Source of the DNA: Thalassobacillus cyri
Lineage (GTDB): Bacteria; Bacillota; Bacilli; Bacillales; Halobacillaceae
DNA length: 64,000 nucleotides
Direction: 5' to 3'
Assembly: GCF_900107755.1 (NCBI RefSeq)
Contig: NZ_FNQR01000007.1
Span: forward strand, 1-64,000
Of this stretch, positions 33,687 through 49,281 are shown piece by piece (positions within the stretch are counted from its first letter, which is position 1; each line of letters opens with the position of its first letter). A program made the position numbers and the translations under genes. The notes beneath the pieces were generated by a model. It worked only from the letters and a program-made list of their open reading frames with translations, ran no database searches and had not been told where the DNA came from.

Positions 33687-35551
33687 TATAGATACCCCCC
33701 TGTCCAAACGACGAGGAAGACAAGGATGGCCAAACCTACAAAGGCCACGGCCCCATAAGTTTGTACCTGTCCCGATTGCAGCCTTGACCCGAGACTTCCC
33801 ACACTTTTAACCACCCCGGTAACTGCAGCTACGATCACTTCCACGATATATTTTTCTATGAAACTTCCGAGATAACTGACAGCCCGGACACCATACTCGA
33901 TTGTATACTGGTAAAACTCATCAATGAAGTATTTGTTAAACACCAATGTATACGTGTTGGGCATATGGCTGGTAAGAAAATCCCGCTGTAATGCTTTTTT
34001 ATAATAGATTAGATAAGCCAGGCCGATTCCGGCAAAAGCAACCAAACTTGCTGCCAGCATTACCCATATCGGTCCCTCATGATGTTCAAAAGGCAGAAAT
34101 TCGCTGTCCCCGACAAGCCAATCCCCTAAGAAGGTTCCAAACCAAGGGGTGTTGATATAACCGGAGAAAATAGCTAAAATGGCCAGCGTAATCATCGGGT
34201 AGGTCATGGAGCGAGGTGATTCATGAACCTTCGTTCCTGTGGTTCTACTCTCACCTGCAAATACCATGAAAAACAAACGGAACATATAAATAGCTGTAAA
34301 GAAAGCAGCAATCAAACCAAGGATGAATAACCCATATCGGCCGTCATACCAGGTCGCCAGCAAAATTTCGTCTTTACTGAAGAATCCCGAGAACAATGGA
34401 ACACCGCTGATAGCTAACGCCCCAATAAGAAACACCGGTCCTGTGATATGCATCTTCTTCCAGAGCCCGCCCATTTTTTCGATATTTTGCGTATGGACAG
34501 CATGAATGACGCTCCCTGCCGCCAGGAACAATAAGGCTTTGAAAAAAGCATGGGTCATCAAGTGGAAAACGCCTGCTACATACCCTGCGGCTCCAAGCGC
34601 CATCATCATATAGCCAAGCTGGGAAACCGTAGAATAAGCTAACACTCGCTTAATATCCTTTTGGACAAGACCAATCGTAGCTGCAAAAATCGCAGTGAAC
34701 CCACCAGTTACAGCTACGACGGTCATTGCTGCAGGACTGGCCTCAAACACTGGAAACAAGGTGGCGACTAAATATACACCTGCCGCTACCATCGTTGCCG
34801 CGTGTATCAAAGCAGAAACAGGCGTCGGACCTTCCATCGCATCCGGCAGCCATGTATGCAACGGAAATTGCCCCGACTTCCCGACCGCCCCGATAAAAAT
34901 AAGGATAGCAATCAACGTAAGCAGACCTTCTGCTACGCTTCCATCACGGACTGCTGTGAATATTTCATTGAATTCAAGACTGCCAACTTGCCAAAATAAT
35001 AGAATCATACCGATAAGCAGGCCGATATCTCCGATTCTCGTCATAATGAAAGCTCTTTTAGCTGCCGCTTTCGCTTCTTCTTTATAAAAATAGAAGCCAA
35101 TCAATAGAAATGAGCCGACCCCGACCAATTCCCAAAAAATATACAGCTGCAGCAGATTCGGAGAAATTACCAGAGCCAGCATTGCGAAGGTGAATAACCC
35201 GAGGTAGCTATAAAAAGTCGCCATGCGAGTATCATCATGCATATAGCCTTTAGAATAAATATGTACTAGAAAACTGACCAGAGACACAATAACGAGCATC
35301 AATGCGTTCAACGGATTGACGATAACTCCAAAACGAAATTCAATGGAACCAATCGTCAACCAGGCAGCCTCCGCTCCGCCGCTTCCATTTGCCATTTGTG
35401 TGAACAACACGATGACAGATAGTACGAATGAAATCCCTGTGAAACCTATGCCTACATAGCTGCATTTTTCTCTCCATTGTTTTCCGAAAAAAATAAGGAG
35501 AATGAACGACAGCAATGGAAACAAAGGGATCAACCATGCATTTTCTAACAT
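33686..35551 (-). CDS. nuoL: NADH-quinone oxidoreductase subunit L
   Basis: This 621-residue distal antiporter-like subunit has about 16 membrane segments, the GKSGQFPLHTWLPDAMEGPTPVSALIHAATMV motif core (cited in part: FPLHTWLPDAMEGPTP) and KRVLAYSTVSQLGYMMMALG, plus the long C-terminal helical arm that spans NuoM and NuoN. Length is normal. GGGAG precedes the ATG, 52 bp after nuoK. Confidence 0.95.
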   Translation of the reverse strand: MLENAWLIPLFPLLSFILLIFFGKQWREKCSYVGIGFTGISFVLSVIVLFTQMANGSGGAEAAWLTIGSIEFRFGVIVNPLNALMLVIVSLVSFLVHIYSKGYMHDDTRMATFYSYLGLFTFAMLALVISPNLLQLYIFWELVGVGSFLLIGFYFYKEEAKAAAKRAFIMTRIGDIGLLIGMILLFWQVGSLEFNEIFTAVRDGSVAEGLLTLIAILIFIGAVGKSGQFPLHTWLPDAMEGPTPVSALIHAATMVAAGVYLVATLFPVFEASPAAMTVVAVTGGFTAIFAATIGLVQKDIKRVLAYSTVSQLGYMMMALGAAGYVAGVFHLMTHAFFKALLFLAAGSVIHAVHTQNIEKMGGLWKKMHITGPVFLIGALAISGVPLFSGFFSKDEILLATWYDGRYGLFILGLIAAFFTAIYMFRLFFMVFAGESRTTGTKVHESPRSMTYPMITLAILAIFSGYINTPWFGTFLGDWLVGDSEFLPFEHHEGPIWVMLAASLVAFAGIGLAYLIYYKKALQRDFLTSHMPNTYTLVFNKYFIDEFYQYTIEYGVRAVSYLGSFIEKYIVEVIVAAVTGVVKSVGSLGSRLQSGQVQTYGAVAFVGLAILVFLVVWTGGYL

Positions 35552-35603
35552 CCTGACACAACTCCCTTCTGTTCCAGGTTTCCATGTGAACCGACACGGA
35601 TAA

Positions 35604-35918
35604 TCAGTGCTTCATTGTATTCATTTCATCAATTTGCACCGTAGAGCGATTGCGGTAGAGAGCGATAAGAATCGCAAGCCCTACTGCAGCTTCAGCAGCG
35701 GCCACCGTAATCGTGAACAAGGAAAAGATCTGGCCGGTGATTCCTGGATTGATTCCATATTTACTGAATGCTACCAAATTGATATTGACAGCGTTCAGCA
35801 TCAGCTCAATCGAAATCAGCACAATAACCGTATTCTTTTTTGTCAAAGCACCGAATAAACCGATACAAAATAACACCAACGCTAAAAGAAGATAGGCATT
35901 GACGGGTATGGCACTCAT
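35604..35918 (-). CDS. nuoK: NADH-quinone oxidoreductase subunit K
   Basis: This 104-residue subunit has three membrane helices with the conserved buried glutamates in [15 protein letters not shown] and [15 protein letters not shown], which belong to the proton path. Its ATG overlaps the nuoJ stop (ATGA), so translation is coupled. Confidence 0.96.
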   Translation of the reverse strand: MSAIPVNAYLLLALVLFCIGLFGALTKKNTVIVLISIELMLNAVNINLVAFSKYGINPGITGQIFSLFTITVAAAEAAVGLAILIALYRNRSTVQIDEMNTMKH

Positions 35919-36430
35919 TTATGCTCCGCCTCCTCCTCGTCATCCCGTTTGGCCAGGATGATCGCGCCGACTAAAGCAACAAGCAGGACCACCGACATCA
36001 GTTCAAAAGGGATGACATATTTGCTGTACAGTTCCACACCAATCTGCTTCGTGTTTTCCACATGCAGACTGGTCGCCTGGTCACCAAATGACACTTGATT
36101 GATCGAAAAGTACATGGTAAAGAAAAATAACACTATTCCGGCTCCAACAATGATATTCCTTGTCAGATTGCCCCGTGTCTTTTGTTCATCATTGTGCCGG
36201 GTGAGCATGATGCCAAAAATCATGATGATCGTTACTGCACCTGAGTAAATCAACACTTGTGCAATAGCCACGAATTCTGCAGACAACATCACATATAATC
36301 CTGCAATCGCAAGAAAGGTAAGCACAAGTGATAACAGCATATGAATGACTTTCGTCAGATTCAACATCAGGATGCCGCCTAAAATCGCGAGCAGTGCCAG
36401 CACTAGAAAGGCGAATAATTCTCCACTCAT
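35915..36430 (-). CDS. nuoJ: NADH-quinone oxidoreductase subunit J
   Basis: This 171-residue subunit has five membrane segments with the family signature [24 protein letters not shown] around residues 50-75. It overlaps nuoI by four bases upstream and nuoK by four bases downstream. The C-terminus is acidic. Confidence 0.95.
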   Translation of the reverse strand: MSGELFAFLVLALLAILGGILMLNLTKVIHMLLSLVLTFLAIAGLYVMLSAEFVAIAQVLIYSGAVTIIMIFGIMLTRHNDEQKTRGNLTRNIIVGAGIVLFFFTMYFSINQVSFGDQATSLHVENTKQIGVELYSKYVIPFELMSVVLLVALVGAIILAKRDDEEEAEHK

Positions 36431-36846
36431 GCTTTATTCTCCTCTCTGATATTCTGGTCATTTTCATCCAGCCACTCAAGATTCTTAAAAAGATCATCCC
36501 GGGAGTATTCTGCCAGCTCGAAATTGTTTGTCATGACGATAGCTTCGGTCGGACAAACCTCGGTACAGAGATCGCATAGAATGCAAATCTCAAAGTTGAT
36601 GTCATAGGTGTCGATGACTTTCCCTTTCTTATCAGGGTCCGGATGCTTTTTCCCTGTCAACTGGATACAATCTGTCGGACAAATGTTGGCGCATTGATTA
36701 CACACAATACATTTTTCCGGGTAAAACTTTTGTATACCACGGAATCGATCCGGCATCGGAATCGGCTCCTCCGGATACTGGTAGGTCACTTTTTCCTTTG
36801 TCATATTCTTAAGGGTATATTTCAGACCTTTCGCTAAACCGAGCAT
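36427..36846 (-). CDS. nuoI: NADH-quinone oxidoreductase subunit I (two 4Fe-4S clusters)
   Basis: This 139-residue peripheral-arm subunit carries two ferredoxin motifs, CIVCNQCANICPTDC and CILCDLCTEVCPTEA, for clusters N6a and N6b, passing electrons to NuoB. GGGGG lies about 8 nt before the ATG. It is 37 bp after nuoH and overlaps nuoJ. Confidence 0.97.
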   Translation of the reverse strand: MLGLAKGLKYTLKNMTKEKVTYQYPEEPIPMPDRFRGIQKFYPEKCIVCNQCANICPTDCIQLTGKKHPDPDKKGKVIDTYDINFEICILCDLCTEVCPTEAIVMTNNFELAEYSRDDLFKNLEWLDENDQNIREENKA

Positions 36847-36883
36847 GTGTTCAGCCCCCTTTCAATTGGTATGCCATAACAAT

Positions 36884-37903
36884 TCAGAAAAACAACTCTT
36901 TGATAATTGCCGTGACAAAAATATTTGCCAAAGCAATCGGAAGCAGCACTTTCCAGCCAAATTCCATCAACTGGTCTGCGCGAAGACGCGGAAAGGTCAC
37001 TCGCAGCCACATGAAGAAGAAGACAACTACGATGAATTTCATCGTAAACCAAACGGCTCCAAGACCGATGTCATTCAGCCCTATCCCTGGGATCGGTGCA
37101 TTCCAGCCCCCGAGGAATAAAACGGTAATTAACGCTGAGAGAGCAAAAAGGTATACATATTCCGCCAGCATGAAGAATGCGAAACGGAAACCTGAGTATT
37201 CAACATGGTAACCGGCTACCAGCTCCGACTCCGCTTCCGGAAGGTCGAATGGGGTCCGGTTCAGTTCAGCTGTCCCTGCAATCAAGAATATGACGAATGC
37301 GACAGGCTGCAGGAAAATGAACGCTATATTCTCTTGATAAAGGACAATATCATAAAGGTTAAGGCTGCCTGTGAACAGGATGATCCCTACCACAGACATA
37401 ACTAAAGGAATCTCGTAAGAAATCATCTGAGCAGCAGCACGCATGCCTCCCATCAACGCGTATTTATTATTGGAAGCCCAGCCTGCCGTTACGATACCGA
37501 TCGTAGAAATCCCTGAAATTGCAATATAATAAAGCAATCCGACACCAATATCTGAAAACTTGAAAGCCGGTGTAAATGGAATGACTGCCAGCACTAAAAA
37601 AGCAGGTGCGTACGCGATCATCGGCGCCAGAACGAATAAAGGCTTATCAGCAAGTTTCGGCATCGTATCCTCTTTTAGCAGAAGCTTCAATACATCAGCC
37701 ACACTTTGCAGCAAACCGAAGCGGCCTCCGACACGGTTCGGTCCATGGCGAAGCTGCATGAACCCCATCACTTTCCGTTCTGCTAAAATCGCAAAGGTAA
37801 CGAAGCCGAGCCCAATTCCCAGCATGGCAACGCCAAGCGAAAGGAAGATGGCCATGTTTCCCCAGCCTGGCTGGGATTGCAGTACGGAATCAATCCAGCT
37901 CAT
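36884..37903 (-). CDS. nuoH: NADH-quinone oxidoreductase subunit H
   Basis: This 339-residue membrane subunit forms the quinone entry site with NuoB and NuoD. Recognisable are AERKVMGFMQLRHGPNRVG near residue 45 and LNRTPFDLPEAESELVAGY, both invariant in the family. The ATG overlaps the nuoD stop (TGATG), with GGGGAGG upstream. Confidence 0.97.
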   Translation of the reverse strand: MSWIDSVLQSQPGWGNMAIFLSLGVAMLGIGLGFVTFAILAERKVMGFMQLRHGPNRVGGRFGLLQSVADVLKLLLKEDTMPKLADKPLFVLAPMIAYAPAFLVLAVIPFTPAFKFSDIGVGLLYYIAISGISTIGIVTAGWASNNKYALMGGMRAAAQMISYEIPLVMSVVGIILFTGSLNLYDIVLYQENIAFIFLQPVAFVIFLIAGTAELNRTPFDLPEAESELVAGYHVEYSGFRFAFFMLAEYVYLFALSALITVLFLGGWNAPIPGIGLNDIGLGAVWFTMKFIVVVFFFMWLRVTFPRLRADQLMEFGWKVLLPIALANIFVTAIIKELFF

Positions 37904-39003
37904 CAGCCATCCACCTCCCCTAAGACGATATCTACGCCACCAAGTATCGTGATCAAGTTAGCCATATTCTCTCCCTCGAGAAGCTTAGGCAATATCTGCA
38001 GGTTATAAAAAGATGGACGCCGGAACTTCAAGCGATACGGTTCTTTTTTTCCTTCACTTGCAATATAACAGCCAATTTCTCCACGGGGAGATTCGATTCT
38101 GACAAATGCTTCTCCTTTAGGAGCTTTTACGATCCGGGGCACCTTAGCCATAAACTGCCCATCATTAGGAATCTGCTCAACCGCCTGTTCGATGATTTTC
38201 AACGATTCTTCGATTTCACCCATCCGGCATTGATAGCGGGACCAGGCATCTCCTTCTTCTGCAGTGATGACATTAAAGTCGAACCGGTCATAAATAGAAT
38301 ACGGTTCATGCTTCCGCAGATCCCATTCAATCCCGGTACACCGGAGATTAGCACCGCTTAATGAATATTGCAGTGCTTCTTCTTTCGTATAACGGCCGAC
38401 CCCATTTACCCGGTTCAGGAATATTTCGTTACCTGTGACCAGGTCATGATACCCCTCCAGTTGCTCACGCATATAAGGAACAAAATCACGGACCTTTTCG
38501 ATCCATCCGTCCGGGGCGTCCCATTTGACTCCTCCCACCCGCATATAATTGAAAGTAAGTCTTCCGCCTGAAAGTTCATTCAAAAGGTTGATGATGACTT
38601 CCCGTTCGCGGAAGGCATAAAGGAAAGGGCTTACCGCCCCTATATCCAATAAATATGTACCGAACCAGACCAGGTGGCTGGCTACTCGGCCTAGTTCCAT
38701 GGCCAGTACCCGCAAATATTCTGCATGATCCGGAAGCTCCAGACCCATCATTGTTTCCACCGCGTGACAAATGACATAATTGTTGGTCATCGCAGAAAGG
38801 TAATCCATCCGATCGGTATACGGGATAATTTGTGTATATTGCAAGTCTTCCGCCAGCTTCTCCGTCCCTCGGTGGAGATAACCGATAACCGGGGTCGCTT
38901 CTTTGATGGTCTCTCCGTCCACCTTGATTACCAGACGGAATACACCGTGCGTACTGGGATGCTGCGGTCCGACATTAAGCATCATTTCTTCTGTTCTGAT
39001 CAT
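37903..39003 (-). CDS. nuoD: NADH-quinone oxidoreductase subunit D (49 kDa)
   Basis: This 366-residue hydrogenase-like subunit lines the quinone pocket. Signatures are NVGPQHPSTHGVFRL at the N-terminus, GYLHRGTEKLAEDLQY, and the C-terminal ILGGVDIVLGEVDG. GGAGG lies before the ATG, 3 bp after nuoC. It is slightly shorter than the proteobacterial form but similar to Bacillus relatives. Confidence 0.97.
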   Translation of the reverse strand: MIRTEEMMLNVGPQHPSTHGVFRLVIKVDGETIKEATPVIGYLHRGTEKLAEDLQYTQIIPYTDRMDYLSAMTNNYVICHAVETMMGLELPDHAEYLRVLAMELGRVASHLVWFGTYLLDIGAVSPFLYAFREREVIINLLNELSGGRLTFNYMRVGGVKWDAPDGWIEKVRDFVPYMREQLEGYHDLVTGNEIFLNRVNGVGRYTKEEALQYSLSGANLRCTGIEWDLRKHEPYSIYDRFDFNVITAEEGDAWSRYQCRMGEIEESLKIIEQAVEQIPNDGQFMAKVPRIVKAPKGEAFVRIESPRGEIGCYIASEGKKEPYRLKFRRPSFYNLQILPKLLEGENMANLITILGGVDIVLGEVDG

Positions 39004-39006
39004 TGC

Positions 39007-40254
39007 CTACACCTCCACATCATGGGGCTCGTAATCTTTTCTCATCGGGTGACCTACCCAATCCTCCCCAAGCAGGATACGTTTCAAGTCAGGATGGTTG
39101 AGAAACTTGATTCCAAATAAATCGTATGCCTCGCACTCCGGCCAATTAGCACCTTTCCAAAGGTCAGCCACCGACTCGATTTCCGGTTGATCGCGATCGA
39201 TTTTCACCTTGAGAGCCACCGATTGCTTATTCCGGAAAGAGAAAAGATGCACATAGACCTCCATGTGTGTTTCAAAGTCTGTGCCATGCAATTCAGATAG
39301 GTAATCAAACCCGAGCTGGTCATTGAATTTTAAAAACTGGGCTATTTTATAGTAAGTGTCCCTTTTTGCTACCAATGTCGGTACGTGTTTGGAAAGCCGA
39401 TTGATGTAGGCATCCTCGAATACATCTTCACCAACGTGCTCTTTGATTACTTTTACGTACTTATCTAGTACCGGTTGGTTAGGGGAAGGCTTCTCTTCTT
39501 CCTTCGGTTGCTCTTTTTTCTTGCCACCAGCTTTTTTCTTTGCCTTTGCAGCAGCTGCTGCTTTCGCTTTAGCTGCTGCCACGGCTTTCGCTTTTTCATC
39601 TTCGCCAGCTGGTTCTTTAGCATCGTCAGCTGATTCCTCGCGCTTTTTCTTGGCTGCGGCGGCTGCTTTTGCTTTAGCAGCTGCAGCAGCCTTGGCTTTG
39701 GCTGCAGCTTTCGCTTTGTCCTCATCAGCGCTATCGTCAGAATCCGATTCTGCTTGCTTTCGTTTTTGTCTGGCAAGTGCAGCGGCTTTTGCTTTGGCGG
39801 CTGCCGCTGCTTTTTTCTTGGCTAATTCATCATCTGCAGAAGCCTGGTCTTCTGAATCCGATGCTTCCTCCTGCTTGCGCTTTTGTTTGGCTAGTGCTGC
39901 CGCTTTCGCTTTTGCTGCAGCTGCTGCTTTTTTCTTGGCTAATTCATCATCTGCAGAAGCCTGGTCTTCTGAATCCGATGCTTCCTCCTGCTTGCGCTTT
40001 TGTTTAGCTAGTGCTGCCGCTTTTGCTTTGGCGGCTGCCGCTGCTTTTTTCTTGGCAAGATCGGTATCTTCTCCAGATTCCTTCTTGTTAGGATCCTGTT
40101 GTGACAATATCTTTTCTTCCTGGGACTCTTTTGCTTTATTTTCTAAGACAGCTTTGTCCTCTGCTTCCTTCTCTTTCTTCTTTCTAAGAGCTTCTGCCTT
40201 GGCTTTTGCTGCGGCGGCCGCTTTCTTTTTTTCTAAGTCTTTTTCGTCACTCAT
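39007..40254 (-). CDS. nuoC: NADH-quinone oxidoreductase subunit C with long Lys/Ala-rich extension
   Basis: This protein has 415 residues; only the last 155 or so (from about 262, [19 protein letters not shown]) are the NuoC/30-kDa domain, ending with [24 protein letters not shown]. The first 260 residues are low-complexity Lys/Ala/Glu, made of about five repeats of a [16 protein letters not shown]-type unit joined by acidic Ser/Asp/Glu linkers; two neighbouring repeats are nearly identical over 39 residues. The frame stays open throughout. It overlaps nuoB by four bases. The extension is exposed to the cytoplasm; its job is unknown. Confidence 0.95.
   Translation of the reverse strand: MSDEKDLEKKKAAAAAKAKAEALRKKKEKEAEDKAVLENKAKESQEEKILSQQDPNKKESGEDTDLAKKKAAAAAKAKAAALAKQKRKQEEASDSEDQASADDELAKKKAAAAAKAKAAALAKQKRKQEEASDSEDQASADDELAKKKAAAAAKAKAAALARQKRKQAESDSDDSADEDKAKAAAKAKAAAAAKAKAAAAAKKKREESADDAKEPAGEDEKAKAVAAAKAKAAAAAKAKKKAGGKKKEQPKEEEKPSPNQPVLDKYVKVIKEHVGEDVFEDAYINRLSKHVPTLVAKRDTYYKIAQFLKFNDQLGFDYLSELHGTDFETHMEVYVHLFSFRNKQSVALKVKIDRDQPEIESVADLWKGANWPECEAYDLFGIKFLNHPDLKRILLGEDWVGHPMRKDYEPHDVEV
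39821..40054. repeat. Tandem 117-bp repeat inside nuoC
   Basis: Two neighbouring copies (39821-39937 and 39938-40054) start with GCTAATTCATCATCTGCAGA and differ mainly at synonymous third positions in the Ala/Lys part. A period of 117 bp keeps the frame (39 codons). Diverged further copies continue on both sides. Confidence 0.85.
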
Positions 40255-40769
40255 TGACTTGTCACCCGCTTTCCGGTCTTGGCTTCATAGCGGATTTTCT
40301 CTTGCAGTTTGTTGATTCCATAAATAAGCGCAGCTGGATTCGGAGGGCATCCCGGGATATAGACATCGACTGGGACGATTTGGTCGACTCCTTTCACAAC
40401 TGCATAGGATTTGATATATGGGCCTCCAGCTGTAGCGCAGGATCCCATGGCAATTACATATTTAGGTTCTGGCATTTGGTCATACAAGCGTCGTAATACC
40501 GGTGCCATTTTTTTGGTCACCGTTCCGGAAACGATCATGACATCAGAGTGACGGGGAGAGGTTCTGAAAAAAGAACCGAATCTGTCGAGATCGTAATGGG
40601 AGGATCCGACACCCATCATTTCAATCGCACAGCAAGCTAGCCCGAAGGTCATTGGCCAGAGTGAGTTACTTCTCGCCCAAGCCTTCACTTGTTCTAAAGT
40701 CGTCAAAAAAACATTGCGCTCCATTTCTGCCTTTTCTTGCGGGGATACATTTTCTAAGTTTAAATCCAT
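40251..40769 (-). CDS. nuoB: NADH-quinone oxidoreductase subunit B
   Basis: This 172-residue subunit holds cluster N2, next to the quinone. The four cluster cysteines are visible in [18 protein letters not shown] and [13 protein letters not shown]. The ATG at 40769 has GAAGGTG 6 nt upstream and gives a start ([10 protein letters not shown]) typical of Bacillus NuoB. It overlaps nuoA by 10 bp and nuoC by 4 bp. Confidence 0.97.
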   Translation of the reverse strand: MDLNLENVSPQEKAEMERNVFLTTLEQVKAWARSNSLWPMTFGLACCAIEMMGVGSSHYDLDRFGSFFRTSPRHSDVMIVSGTVTKKMAPVLRRLYDQMPEPKYVIAMGSCATAGGPYIKSYAVVKGVDQIVPVDVYIPGCPPNPAALIYGINKLQEKIRYEAKTGKRVTSQ

Positions 40770-41134
40770 CGTAGCACCTTCTTTTTCCAAGCATAGATCA
40801 AACCGATCAAAAGCATGGCGACAAATATAAGCATCTCAATCAACGCGAAAATACCAAGCTCTTCATAGGCGACTGCCCAGGGATACAAGAAAATGGTCTC
40901 CACATCGAAAATGACAAACATTAAAGCAAAGATATAATAACGGGCATTGAACTGGACACGTGCATCCTGGAATGGTTCGATCCCACTTTCATAGGTGGTG
41001 CGTTTCTGTTCCGTAGGCTTATTAGGACGGAGCAGCCTTCCAAGTGATAATGCCACAATTGGCAGCAAGATGCCGAGTGCAAGAAAGATTACAACTACTA
41101 AATAACTGTTTTGATATGTAAATAAATCCGTCAT
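40760..41134 (-). CDS. nuoA: NADH-quinone oxidoreductase subunit A
   Basis: This 124-residue subunit has three membrane helices and the conserved loop [21 protein letters not shown] plus [15 protein letters not shown]. It is the first gene of the operon; the ATG is preceded by GGGGGAGGG. A SigA-type promoter lies about 60 bp upstream. Confidence 0.96.
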   Translation of the reverse strand: MTDLFTYQNSYLVVVIFLALGILLPIVALSLGRLLRPNKPTEQKRTTYESGIEPFQDARVQFNARYYIFALMFVIFDVETIFLYPWAVAYEELGIFALIEMLIFVAMLLIGLIYAWKKKVLRWI

Positions 41135-41753
41135 TTCCCCTCCCCCTTCGAACGTACAAAATTTTGAAGATTAGCAATATTGTAATCGCTATCATTATAG
41201 CAAATCCTGTATATAGTGTCGATATGAGGCAGCAGATAATATCCAGTATTTACTATCTTTACGTATTTGTTTTCTTTCCATCTATAATGTAAAACAAATA
41301 CTGTGATCCTGCCATGACAAACGTGGTTGCCAGCAAATCTTTTTTACTTTATAATGTTTGTTTAAGTTTTATGAGTTGTCCTATGAAATCATGAATCATT
41401 CTTTTGTTATAAAACACGCAAAGCGGGATTCTTCCTCTAAAATTTAAAAACTCCCCATCTGTATTTGATACAGATAGAGAGGCTGAAATTTATTCTTCCT
41501 ATCAATTATTCCTGAAAGTTGTCGGATTGTCACAAAAAATATAGCAGTAAAAGTAGAAAATCTTTTCAGAACAAACGTATGGATGAGCAAAAAAATTATA
41601 GTGCTTTAAAAAGTGCGTGATGAGAAAGCGTACTTTTTTAACGCCAGGTTACACATTTATCCCAGGAGCTCAACTCGCCTATCATTCATCGCTTTCACAC
41701 ATCTCTCCTGCAAACTCTTACACTTACTCCCGCCATATTTATAAAAAATATAA
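41135..41753. other. Gene-free region between nuoA and atpC
   Basis: No coding sequence is seen. It contains the nuo promoter (41194-41222), a small hairpin ATCTGTATTTGATACAGAT (41457-41475) and an imperfect hairpin with AAAAAGTGCG/AGCGTACTTTTT arms (about 41606-41640). The rest is AT-rich without evident structure. Confidence 0.6.
41194..41222 (-). promoter_or_regulatory. SigA promoter of the nuo operon
   Basis: On the minus strand TCGACA (41217-41222), 17 bp, then TATAAT (41194-41199) with a TGC extension. It starts the nuoA-nuoN transcript. Confidence 0.7.
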
Positions 41754-41781
41754 AAAACTGCTTTCCTTTAGGAAAGCAGTC
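41754..41781 (-). terminator. Terminator of the atp operon
   Basis: ACTGCTTTCC and GGAAAGCAGT flank a 4-nt loop; the minus strand continues TTTTTTATAT. It lies 6 bp past the atpC stop. Confidence 0.9.
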
Positions 41782-41786
41782 AACTA

Positions 41787-42236
<450 letters not shown>

Positions 42237-42288
42237 CTAGAGGTACAATTCCCTGTCGCCCGCCATTCTCTATCAGGCAAGAAAATTC

Positions 42289-43716
<1,428 letters not shown>

Positions 43717-43743
43717 CTAACTATTCGAGTCCAGGAAAGCATG

Positions 43744-44613
<870 letters not shown>

Positions 44614-44646
44614 TCACCACCCTTTCTAACAAAGGTTGCGTTCCAA

Positions 44647-46161
<1,515 letters not shown>

Positions 46162-46170
46162 TCACCCCTA

Positions 46171-47327
<1,157 letters not shown>

Positions 47328-47430
47328 TTATTTTGAACATGTACAAAATCGTTTATCAACTATGTTACAAGGTACAAAGCAATGGCGAAGACCTGCTTAG
47401 ATGCCCTTCGCCATCACTGAATCTACTATA

Positions 47431-48808
<1,378 letters not shown>

Positions 48809-48809
48809 G

Positions 48810-49046
48810 CTATTCGTCTCCCGTATATTCTCGTACTAAATGAATCGTTCCGTATGTACCTGCTCCCACTCCCAAAAATATACCCATGATCAAGAAGAGT
48901 GGCTGCACAGCAAACTGTTCATCAAGCCACTTGCCAAGAAAAGCCCCTGCAAGTGGACCTCCTGCCAGCTGTGAAACGATAGCACTCGTCAGCGCCATTG
49001 CTCGTAATGGATTTTTCGGTACTTTCAAACCCACCGCTCCCATCAT
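48810..49046 (-). CDS. atpZ: AtpZ/AtpI-type small membrane protein
   Basis: This 78-residue protein has two membrane helices separated by GPLAGAFLGKWLDEQF and ending GIFLGVGAGTYGTIHLVREY, matching the AtpZ/AtpI family that often starts atp operons. The start is uncertain: ATG 49046 has only GGAAA upstream, and an in-frame GTG at 49067 has no better site. It is the first gene after the atp promoter. Confidence 0.82.
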   Translation of the reverse strand: MMGAVGLKVPKNPLRAMALTSAIVSQLAGGPLAGAFLGKWLDEQFAVQPLFLIMGIFLGVGAGTYGTIHLVREYTGDE

Positions 49047-49110
49047 ATTTCCGGGATGGAAAAACACTGTAGAACAAGGTTATGAAAACCTTATCATTCC
49101 ACACTAAGTA

Positions 49111-49139
49111 AGCATACAATAGGGGTATTTGGTTGTCAA
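49111..49139 (-). promoter_or_regulatory. SigA promoter of the atp operon
   Basis: On the minus strand a perfect TTGACA (49134-49139), 17 bp, then TATGCT (49111-49116), about 65 bp upstream of the first gene. Confidence 0.75.
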
Positions 49140-49251
49140 TGAGTTTGTGAGCAAAAATACATAAGAATTGACAATTTTCTACAGGTTTTACCTGCCTCTA
49201 AAATACCCTCCTAACATTATATAAGATTTTTCAATTTTGAAAAGAGACACC

Positions 49252-49278
49252 ATAAAAAAAAGAGCTTGTAAAGCCCCT
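49252..49278 (-). terminator. Terminator of the subtilase gene
   Basis: On the minus strand GGGGCTT-TAC-AAGCTC (with a G-U pair) followed by TTTTTTTT, directly after the stop at 49282. Confidence 0.7.
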
Positions 49279-49281
49279 TTT

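Noticed and set aside
39821-40054. Regular repeats suggesting a CRISPR array
   Set aside because: The repeats are contiguous, 117 bp long, in frame and coding; there are no spacers.
39443-40315. Long open frame on the plus strand opposite nuoC (290 codons)
   Set aside because: It is the antisense of the Ala/Lys repeats; repetitive codon use keeps it open. It has no ribosome site, and its product is a Phe/Ala/Ser low-complexity chain.
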